DNA from: Nymphaea colorata
Lineage: Eukaryota > Streptophyta > Magnoliopsida > Nymphaeales > Nymphaeaceae
Reading direction: 5' to 3'
Assembly (NCBI RefSeq): GCF_008831285.2
Contig: NW_022204508.1
Coordinates: 806,001 to 870,000, forward strand
DNA: 64,000 nucleotides
Shown here: positions 44,716 to 55,400 of the stretch, in pieces
Layout: each line of letters starts with the position of its first letter
Position numbering within the stretch: position 1 is the stretch's first letter
Translations under genes and position numbers: made by a program
The notes under the pieces: model-generated
What the model saw: only the letters and a program-made list of their open reading frames with translations
Told to the model about the DNA's origin: nothing
Database searches by the model: none

Positions 44716-47700
44716 ATGATGATGATGACTTCAACATCATCACCCAAAACTGAACCAGGCGAAAGCGGCCCCGGTTATGTTACTACTGGAGATTGGCCCC
44801 CGAAAATGGCCTACACCACAACTACAGCTGAAGAAATCAGAAAGGAACACCAGAGTTCCGTGCAAACGTAAGCTATCTACTTTTGCATTCAGCCCAGTCT
44901 CCTAAAACCCAAGATGACAAAAGTCGATAGCTAAACTACCTCATCCATTGGAGCACATATGCAGAAAAGCATTTCCGACGAATTGAAGAACAGCTCCAAA
45001 TCGTAGAAGCTAACATGGAAGCTGTCAAGTCCATGATAAATGGAGAAAGAAAGGAGCTTAAGGCTAAATCAAAGGAAGCCTTAAAAGCTCACTCCCAAAA
45101 CCTGTCGATTCGAGAAACCAGTTCATATATTCTCGGAAGTCGGCAAAAACCAGTGGCATATAAAGATTTTTATCTTATGCCAAATTTCAAAGATGCTGAC
45201 ATGAAGATGTTCCAGAATCAGCGTCATAACAAACCTCCCGAGGTCAAGAAACATGTGATTTCTCTGGGTTCAGAAATCCCAATTCTAAACATTGACACAT
45301 GCCCTACCACAAAGGTACCCGAAGTCATCAGATTATGGGCACAACATCTACACATGGTGGTAACCCAAAAACGGTTGTCTCCAGAACAAGCATGGAGAAT
45401 CTTACCGTTTACATTTTCAAGACGAGTAGCAAATTGGTGGAAGTTCTTGCCAGACACGGAGAAAAGTGAAATTATGAATGATGATCTAGCAGTCTTAGGC
45501 AACCGCATCATTCTCGAGTTTCAGCCAAACCTTCTAGCACATCAATCATCAGATTGGCTGATGTTTACCAAAAGAAAGCTGAAAGACATAAGCCAATTCG
45601 AGCAATATGCAGAGGACTATCTCAACGAAGCCTATCGGCTAGGCGCTCATGCCCTCTCAACAATCGGTATGTCTTTTCTTGCTTCTTTACCCGAATCATT
45701 GGGTAATATTGTCCTTGATGAGCTATCACATCGCAACATCTTGGTAGAAAATCTGAATTTAGTTGATCTCCAACAAGTGGTTCGGCAAGAGATCAAAAAA
45801 CTCTGTTACAGACTCAAGGCAAACCATGAATTGCCAAAAGTTGGGAAAAATATTTGTGGTCAGATTGATGGAGCAGAAGAACACAATCTGCCAAAGAAAT
45901 TCAAGCCAAGATTTCGAAGGTTCAGACGAACCAAATCAAGGCGACCGTTCAAGCCTTACAGATTTTTTCGACGAAGGAGAAACAGTGACAACAAAAAAGA
46001 TGACCGGTGTTTTGCATGTCGCAAAAAAGGGCATTATGCTAACAAATGCCCAAATAGAGCTCCTCGTCAAATTAAGATGATGTTCGAAGTCCCAGAAATT
46101 GAACAAGATTGGGACCTGATCGAGAACGAAGTAGAGTTTGAGGAATGCCTCAAAAATCGAAATGTGTTTTATTTGGCTGATGAAGAAGAAGAAGATGATG
46201 AAATCATAAGCATAAGTACAGAATCATCTTCCGAAGCCGGTGGACACATCTGCATGGTAGGCAAAAAAGGCAAAGAAGTATTAATTGCAGAATCAGAATC
46301 TGAAGAGTTCGATTGCAAAAGTGAGTTCTGCAATAATTTTGCCACCACCAGTCCTTATGAAATTATCCAAGACAACAGCAGCAGCTCGGATAATTCAACC
46401 TCTGAATCTGGCTCAGACATTGATAGAGGAATCTACTCAGACAATGAAGTGCCCATAGCCCCAAAACAACAAGAGAAGTGGGCGGTCTCAGAAAAAGTCA
46501 CAAAGGCTCTGCTAGACAAAGGTACAATTCCAATTAATTTTTGGGATTTTACACCTAAAAATAGCCTCAAAAACTCTGAGATCAAACAGATTAAGAAGAT
46601 GTCCTTATCTGACATTTCCGTAATCATCCCAGTTCAAATAGCTGCGGATAAAAACGGTAAATGGAAAAAAGGACAAGCTTTCATCGACACTGGTGCCAAC
46701 ATGAATTTTTGCAAAAAGGAGATAATTAGCAATTGGCTATATTATCCAGAAGGAACCAGAGTCGAAACCATGAATGGTGAACGAAGGCTTCACAATTTTG
46801 CGTTAAATGTCCATGTCAAAATAGGGGAAAAAACGATCAGTATAAATTTTGTACAGATTGATGATGCCGGACATGATATTGGATTAGGGTCAGTTACTCT
46901 GGATGAAATAGGACCCTACATAATTTGCAAAGACTGCATTGTGTTTAGAATCAGAAAAGAACAACAAGTTGTTCCGAGACTGTCCGCCTCTTTCAAAAGA
47001 ATGCAGAACAAAAAAGGAAAGAAAGAGGACAGAAAACACAACATGACTTTGCTTCAAATCATGAAGCAAGAGCTTAACTTTGAAGAAGAAGTAGAAAGGA
47101 TCAAAGCCATTAAGGCAATAAATTTGCTACCAGGACAAAGAATAGACTGTCTACCTGAGTTCAAACAAGTGGTAGAAAACTTAAAGTCCTGTTGTGTGGA
47201 GCATCCTTTACAATTTTGGGCCAAAGACTCCCCCACCGCACATATACCAACTGTGCACAATATTCCTGTACAAAGCAGACCCATCGTAGGCTCTGAACTA
47301 GACAGAAAAGAGATACTAGTTCAGATACAGGAACTAGAAGAAAAGGGCCTTATTCGGAAATCCGAATCTCACTATGCAAGCGCAAGCTTCATAGTTCGAA
47401 ACCATGCTGAGATCAAGAGAGGAAAAGCAAGAATGGTCATAAACTATATTCCTCTAAACAATGTGACGGTTGATATAAAGTGGCCCTTACCCAACAAAGA
47501 AGTCTTAATACAAAGAGCGGCTCAAGGAAAATTTTTTTCTAAATTTGACTGCAAGTCAGGATACCACCAGATCAAGATCGCCGAAGAAGACATACACAAA
47601 ACGGCGTTCTATACTCCCAATGGCCTGTACGAATGGCTGGTCATGCCATTTGGTCTTAAAAATGCTCCATCTCAGTTCCAACGGAGAATGGATGAAATCT

Positions 47701-49123
47701 TCAAGGGCTATGATTTTATCATCAACTATATTGATGATTTTTTGATAATTTCAGACACTGTTGATGAGCACTTGCAGCACCTTACAACCTTTGCAGCATT
47801 ATGTGAGAAGCATGGTATTGGGCTATCCAAAAGTGACGAAAAATTTCAGCTAGCCAAACGAGAAATTGAGTTTTTAGGTATTAAACTCAAAGAAGGAAAG
47901 ATAATCATGCAGGATCATGTGCTGAAAAAGATCGAGCAATTCCCAAATCAGCTCGAGGACAAACTACAATGCCAAAGGTTCCTCGGATGCCTTAACTATG
48001 TAGGAAACTACATACAAAATCTCTCTCAAAAAACTCAGGCAATCCGGAAGGTCATGCATCACGAGCCCTATGAATGGAACAAAGCGGCTACTGAAGCCGT
48101 ACTTTTATTAAAAGAAGAATGCCAGAACTTGAGCCCGCTTTTGTTGGACCATTTGTCCTCTCCACAGATGCTTCAAACGATACATGGGCAGCAGTTCTCC
48201 TAAAGAAAGAAGGCACCAGTGAAAAGGTATGTTTCTATACCAGCGGGCAGTTTAAATCTAATGAAATTAATTATTGGCCTGCAGAGAAAGAAATTCTGGC
48301 AGCAATCCGAGGGTTGGAAAAGTTTCACCCTTACTTAATTGGTGAGAAATTTATACTGAGAACAGATTCTCAGAATCTGTCAGTACTGCTCAAAAGAAAA
48401 ATTACGAGCAGTCCAAAGCTTCAAAGGTTTGCATGGTGGCAATTTTTATTGTCTCAGTATAATTTTACAATCGATCTGGTAAAAGGAACACATCATTCAC
48501 TACCAGACGCCCTCACTCGCGAATGTAAAATGATGAGATCCACGGGTCGACAGTGGGAAGATTGGCACGTAGACACTCCAGAACAAAGATGGAAGGTCTG
48601 CCAAAGGGTCCGAAAACTCTATCCAGACTTTGCTGATGCTGCAGAAGGCCGCTATCCAAATTTGGATTTCTACTATACCGCAGCAGGAAGGATCACCTGC
48701 ATAGTCAACAATCTCAAATGGACCTCACTCGAACCAGAACAGTTACTCTGGGCCATTGACAAATCCGTGCTTGACAATCTGATCCTTCACAGACGACAAT
48801 TATTTGCTAACAATGTGTCTAGAGATTTTTTTAATTTCATTGCAGGTACTAAGTGGGAAGAAGCCTTATGCCGAAAACTGCAGAGAATCAACTTTGTTGA
48901 TTACCCTGAAGTCGCTATCTTCCAAGACGAAGAACTCATTTACAAGAACATCCCAAAAACTAAAGAATTTGAAGCAAGTTGCACAACCCTTGAACAAATC
49001 ATGAAGGAAATGCGCAAATGCCAAAACTGCCGTGTCCAAACAAAAGGTTTCTTTCTTCATCACGAATGGGCAGTAAGAAGAATATTGGAATCTGAGGCAG
49101 AAAGCAGCGAGACAAAAGAATGA
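44716..49123 (+). pseudogene. Viral second coding block (capsid-protease-RT-RNase H), copy 2
   Basis: A 1-bp deletion near 44,836 and a TAG at 44,928-44,930 break the N-terminal part. From 45,015 the frame is open for 1,062 codons: gag/capsid-like region ('ANWWKFLPD', 'FEQYAEDYLNEAYRLG'), basic stretch, CCHC knuckle (near 46,010), acidic segment, protease FIDTGANMNFC (46,679), RT with 'RMVINYIPLN', 'FDCKSGYHQIKIA', 'MPFGLKNAPSQFQ' and YIDDF (47,727). A 10-bp deletion near 48,124 shifts the frame at the RT-RNase H boundary. RNase H continues from 48,119 ('LSTDASNDTWAAV', 'TDSQN', 'LPDALTREC'). The C-terminus has CQNCRVQTKGFFLHHEW. There is no integrase. Confidence 0.93.
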
Positions 49124-49450
49124 CGACAAAATCCGACAAGAATATATTCGAAGCAAAAGCCTTTGCCAGAATTCTCTGTCGTCTTCTAATCAGTGCACCG
49201 AAAGCAGATGTCCTTGTGCTGAGTCATTTTTGTTTTTTTTTTAATCATTGTAGTGACGAATCTTGTAAAGCTTATCTCGTTACTGTTTTCTTTTTAAAAG
49301 TAGACTAGTGCGTCCTACTTTTTAGCTGGCGAATTTATTCGCTAAATTATTGTACTATCACTCGACTTGTATATATTGATACCACCGAGCCCCTTACAAG
49401 GCATCGGTCTTTTGAGCATCTTCTTGCCTTGTGCAAACTTCAGTTTTTCC
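49124..49450 (+). promoter_or_regulatory. Viral intergenic region with promoter-like elements, copy 2
   Basis: After the stop: TGAGTCA (49,220-49,226), TGACG (49,254-49,258), the inverted repeat GCGAA-TTTA-TTCGC (near 49,329-49,342) and a TATA-like 'gtatatattg' (49,369-49,378). A transcript start about 30 bases downstream, near 49,400-49,410, would fit. TGACG motifs bind bZIP factors and are known from the CaMV 35S promoter. Activity is inferred, not shown. Confidence 0.65.
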
Positions 49451-51839
49451 AAATTTGGATTTCAATCCTTTAGAATGTTCCCTATAGGCGTAACAACAAA
49501 TTCAACTCATCGGACTAACTACACATGTACAAATATAGTGACTTCAACCATTTGTATCCATATAAACTTGTGATTTCAACCATTTAAATCATTCATTATA
49601 GATGTAATAACAAGCGAAATACATTAGATTAACTATAAGGGACCAATATAGTGACTTGACTCTCATTCATTTCCAAACGGACTTCTTTTTTCAAGCCACT
49701 AAGTCATTCTAAACGTATGTAACAAATGGTTACGCACATTCAATTAAATATAAGTTATCAAATGTATATAAGAACAAGTAAAAATGAATCACATAATCTC
49801 TCGATTAAACATAAGTGATCAAATGCATGTAATAACAAGTGAAACACATTAAGTTACCTATAAAACACCAAATGAATCACTCGAATCCCATTCATTTTCA
49901 AATAAACCAATGATTTGAATTTACTAAATCATTTAATATAAACGTAACAACAAGTTAAGTACATTCAATTAAATATGCGTGATCAATTGAATCACTTAAA
50001 TCCCACTCGTATTGATGTAAACTTGTGCATCGATCACTATAGATTTGACAACATGTTCAACTTATTGTACAAAATAAAAAGGATCAAACTAATGCATAGG
50101 TCTCCTTTATATCCATATAAACTTGTGAGTTTTAATTATTTAAATCATTGAGCGTGGATGTAATAACATGTGAAACATGTTAGGTTAACTATAAGACACC
50201 AAATGAATCACTCGAATCACATTCATTTTCATACAAACTTGTGATTTCAGTTCACTTAATCAAGCAACATGGATGTAACAATAAATTAAGCACATTCAAT
50301 TAAGTATGTGTGATCATTTGAATCACTTAAATCGCACTTGTATTGATACGAACTTGTAGTTTCAATCCTTTAGATCGTGCACTATGGTCATACCAATACG
50401 AGTCATATTTAAGTGATTCATATGATTACACATACTTTATTGAATGTACTTGACTTATTGTTATATCCATGTTAAATGATTTAGTAGATTGAAATCACAG
50501 GCTTGCATGAAAATGAATGAGATTTGAGTGATTCATTTGGTGCCCTATTGTTAACCTAATTCACTTGTTAAGCACATTCAATTAAATTACAAGTGAAACA
50601 CATTAGGTTAACTATATGACGACAAATGATTCACTTGTTAAGGACATCCGTATTAAGAATCATTATAAATGTAACAACTAGTGAAACACATTAGGTAAAC
50701 CATAAGACACCAAATGAATCACTCGAATCTCATTCATTTTCATACAAACTTGTGATTTCGATCTACTAAATCATTTAATATAGATGTAACAACAAGTTAA
50801 ACACATTCAATTAAGCATGCATGATCATATGAATCATTTAAATCTCACTTGTATTGGTACGAACGCGTGATTTCAATCCTTTAGATCGTTCACTATAGAT
50901 GTAACAACAAATTCAACTCATCAGACTAATTACACGCACTCAAAGTAATGCATAGATCCCATTTGTATCCATATGAACTTGTGATTTCAATCATTTAAAT
51001 CATTCATTATATATGTAATAACAAGTGAAATGCACTAGATTAACTGTAAGGGACCAACTTAATGACCTGGCTCTCATTCATTCCAAAGGAACTTCTTATT
51101 TCAAGCCACTAAGTCATTCTATACGTATGTAACAAATGGCTACGCACACTCAATTAAATATATTGATCAAATATATGTAATAACAAGTGAAAATGAATAA
51201 TTTAATCTCTCAATTAAATATATGTGATCAAATATATGTAATAACAAGTGAAACATATTAGGTTACCTACAAGACACCAAATGAATCACTCAAATCTCAT
51301 TCATTTCCATACAAACCTATGATTCAATATACTAAATCATTTAATATAGACGCAACAACAAGTTAAGCACATTCAATTAATTATGCGTGATCAAATAAAT
51401 CACTTAAATCTCACTCGTATCGAGACGAGTGATTTAGTGTGCGTATGGATGCAAATGAATGAGATGTAACAACATGTTCAACTTATTGAACAAACTACAA
51501 GGGATCAAAGTAAACTAATCCATGGTCTCCTTACATCCATATAAACTTGTGAGTTTTTATCGTTTAAATCGTTGATCATAGATGTCATAACGAGTGAAAC
51601 ACATTATGTTAATTATAAGACACCAAATGAATCACTCAAATCTCATTTATTTTCACACAAACTTGTGATTTGAATTCACTTAATCTAGCAATATGGATGT
51701 AACAACAAGTTAAGCACATTCAATTAAGTATGTGTGATCATTTGAATCACTTAAATCGCACTTGTATTGATACGAACTTGTAATTTCAATCATTTGGATC
51801 GTGCACTATAGTTGTAACAATAAATTCAACTCATCGAAA

Positions 51840-52430
51840 TAATACACGCGTTTGTGTACATGAACATGTGATTTCAATCATTTAAATATTCATTAGATTG
51901 ATCCAAGCTTCTGGTATCAAAGCATAGGTCATTTTATACGTAAGTAAACATGTTAAGCACATTCAATTAAATTACAAGTGAAACACATTAGGTTAACTAT
52001 ATGACACAAATGAATCACTTGTTAAGGACATCCGTATTAAGAATCATTATAAATGTAACAACTAGTGAAACACATTAGGTAAACCATAAGACACCAAATG
52101 AATCACTCGAATCTCATTCATTTTCATACAAACTTGTGATTTCGATCTACTAAATCATTTAATATAGATGTAACAACAAGTTAAACACATTCAATTAAGC
52201 ATGCATGATCATATGAATCATTAAATCTCACTTGTATTGTACGAACGGTGATTTCAATCCTTTAGATCGTTCACTATAGATGTAACAACAATTCAACTCA
52301 TCGACTAATTACACGATCAAATAATGCATAGATCCCATTTGTATCCATATAACTTGGATTTCAATCATTTAAATCATTCATTATAGATGTAATAACAAGT
52401 GAAACACTAGATTAACTGTAAGGACCAATT
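51840..52430. repeat. Satellite segment dense in single-base deletions
   Basis: Compared with other copies, single bases are missing repeatedly: 'gtattgtacgaacggtgatt' against 'gtattggtacgaacgcgtga', 'atcgactaattacacgatca' against 'atcggactaattacacgcat', 'aacttggatttcaatc' against 'aacttgcgatttcaatc'. Similar but sparser losses occur near 54,875-55,600 and 57,965-58,050. Confidence 0.75.
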
Positions 52431-55400
52431 AATGACCTGACTCTCATTCATTTCCAAACGAACTTCTTATTTCAAGCCACTAAGTCATTCTATACGTATG
52501 TAACAAATGGCTACGCACACTCAATTAAATATATTGATCAAATATATGTAATAACAAGTGAAAATGAATCATTTAATCTCTCAATTAAATATATGTGATC
52601 AAATATATGTAATAACAAGTGAAACATATTAGGTTACCTACAAGACACCAAATGAATCACTCAAATCTCATTCATTTCCATACAAACCTATGATTTCAAT
52701 ATACTAAATCATTTAATATAGACGTAACAACAAGTTAAGCACATTCAATTAATATGCGTGATCAAATGAATCACTTAAATCTCACTCGTATCGAGACGAG
52801 TGATTTAGTGTGCGTATGGATCAAATGAATGAGATGTAACAACATGTTCAACTTATTGAACAAACTACAAGGGATCAAAGTAAACTAATCCATAGGTCTC
52901 CTTTACATCCATATAAACTTGTGAGTTTTTATCGTTTAAATCGTTGATCATAGATGTCATAACGAGTGAAACACATTAGGTTAATTATAAGACACCAAAT
53001 GAATCACTCAAATCTCATTTATTTTCACACAAACTTGTGATTTGAATTCACTTAATCTAGCAATATGGATGTAACAACAAGTTAAGCACATTCAATTAAG
53101 TATGTGTGATCATTTGAATCACTTAAATCGCACTTGTATTGATACGAACTTGTAATTTCAATCATTTGGATCGTGCACTATAGTTGTAACAATAAATTCA
53201 ACTCATCGGAATAACTACACGCGTTTGTGTCCACATGAACATGTGATTTCAATCATTTAAATCATTCATTATATATGTATTCCAAACGAACTTCTGGTAT
53301 CAAAGCCACTAGGTCATTCTATACGTAAGTAAGAAATGGTCACGCACATTCAATTAAATAAATGATCAATTATATGTAATAACAAGTGAAAATGAATCAC
53401 TTAATCTATCAATTAAATATAAGTGATCAAATATATGTAATAACAAGTGAAACACATTAGGTTACTTACAAGTAACCAAATGAATTACTCCAATGTCATT
53501 CATTTTCATACAAACCTATGATTTTAATCTACTAAATCATTTAATATAGACGTAACAACAAGTTAAGCACATTCAATTACGTATGCGTGATAAAATGAAT
53601 CACTTAAATCCCACTCGTATTGATACGAACTTGTGATTTCAATTCCTTACATCGATCACCATAGATGTAAGAACTAGTTCAACTTATTGAAGTAACTACA
53701 AGGGATCAAACTAAGGCATAGGTCTCCTTTATATCCATACAAACTTGTAAGTTTTAATCATTTAAATCATTGATCAAAGATGTAATAACAAGTGAAACAC
53801 AATAGGTTAACTACAAGACACCAAATGAATCACTCGAATCCCATTCATTTTCGCACAAACTTGTGATTTCAATCTACTAAATCATTTATTATAGACGTAA
53901 CAATAAGTTAAACACATTCAATTAAGTATGCATGATTATATGAATCACTTAAATCTCACTTGTATTCGTACGAACATGTGATTTCAATCCTTTAGAACGT
54001 TCCCTATAGATGTAACAACAAATTCAACTCATCGGACTAACTACACGTGTACAAATATAGTGACTTCAACCATTTGTATCCATATAAACTTGTGATTTCA
54101 ACCATTTAAATCATTCATTATAGATGTAATAACAAGTGAAATACATTAGATTAACTATAAGGGACCAATATAGTGACTTGACTCTCATTCATTTCCAAAC
54201 GGACTTCTTTTTTCAAGCCACTAAGTCATTCTATACGTATGTAACAAATGGTTACGCACATTCAATTAAATATAAGTTATCAAATGTATGTAAGAACAAG
54301 TAAAAATGAATCACATAATCTCTCGATTAAACATAAGTGATCAAATGTATGTAATAACAAGTGAAACACATTAAGTTACCTGTAAGACACCAAATGAATC
54401 ACTCGAATCCCATTCATTTTCATATAAACCTATGATTTGAATTTACTAAATCATTTAATATAAACGTAACAACAAGTTAAGTACATTCAATTAAATATGC
54501 GTGATCAATTGAATCACTTAAATCCCACTCGTATTGATGTGAACTTGTGCATCGATCACTATAGATGTAACAACATGTTCAACTTATTGTACAAACTAGA
54601 AAGGATCAAACTAATGCATAGGTCTCCTTTATATCCATATAAACTTGTGAGTTTTAATTATTTAAATCATTGATCGTGGATGTAATAACATGTGAAACAC
54701 GTTAGGTTAACTATAAGACACCAAATGAATCACTCGAATCACATTCATTTTCATACAAACTTGTGATTTCAGTTCACTTAATCAAGCAACATGGATGTAA
54801 CAATAAGTTAAGCACATTCAATTAAGTATGTGTGATCATTTGAATCACTTAAATCGCACTTGTATTGATACGAACTGTATTTCAATCCTTTAGATCGTGC
54901 ACTATAGTCTACCAATACGAGTCAGATTTAAGTGATTCATATGATCACCATACTTTATTGAATGTACTTGACTTATTGTTATATCCATGTTAAATGATTT
55001 AGTAGATTGAAATCACAGGCTTGCATGAAAATGAATGAGATTTGAGTGATTCATTTGGTGCCCTATTGTTAACCTAATTCACTTGTTAAGCACATTCAAT
55101 TAAATTACAAGTGAAACACATTAGGTTAACTATATGACACAAATGAATCACTTGTTAAGGACATCCGTATTAAGAATCATTATAAATGTAACAACTAGTG
55201 AAACACATTAGGTAAACCATAAGACACCAAATGAATCACTCGAATCTCATTCATTTTCATACAAACTTGTGATTTCGATCTACTAAATCATTTAATATAG
55301 ATGTAACAACAAGTTAAACACATTCAATTAAGCATGCATGATCATATGAATCATTTAAATCTCACTTGTATTGGTACGAACGCGTGATTTCAATCCTTTA

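Larger units (their letters stand above)
31902..49450. mobile_element. Endogenous caulimovirid (pararetrovirus) locus, palindromic
   Basis: The whole segment is viral and interrupts the satellite. It comprises a left full-length copy on the minus strand (31,902-39,136), a spacer of rearranged fragments (39,137-42,421) and a right copy on the plus strand (42,422-49,450). Movement protein, capsid-like region with CCHC, aspartic protease, RT and RNase H, together with a tRNA-Met primer site and no integrase or LTRs, identify Caulimoviridae. The viral repeat length, measured between identical leader positions, is 6,814 bp (31,941 to 38,755) and 6,798 bp (42,625 to 49,423). I cannot place it in a genus; one long frame is reminiscent of petuviruses. 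Confidence 0.93.
42422..49450 (+). mobile_element. Viral copy 2 (right arm, plus strand)
   Basis: Inverted counterpart of copy 1. Sense order is fold-back fragment, leader, primer site, first block, second block, intergenic region, start of leader. It ends about 30 bases into the leader, at 'cagtttttcc', then passes into satellite DNA. The first ~2.4 kb appear identical to copy 1. The rest differs by scattered substitutions and small indels. Confidence 0.92.

Noticed and set aside
31902-49450. Ty3/gypsy LTR retrotransposon as the source of the RT locus.
   Set aside because: No integrase, no LTRs, a 30K movement protein, and a circular-type terminal redundancy; all point to Caulimoviridae.
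31902-49450. A currently active, replication-competent virus.
   Set aside because: Each arm has frameshifts or stops in the RT-RNase H block or capsid region as read. I did not attempt any joined or repaired sequence.
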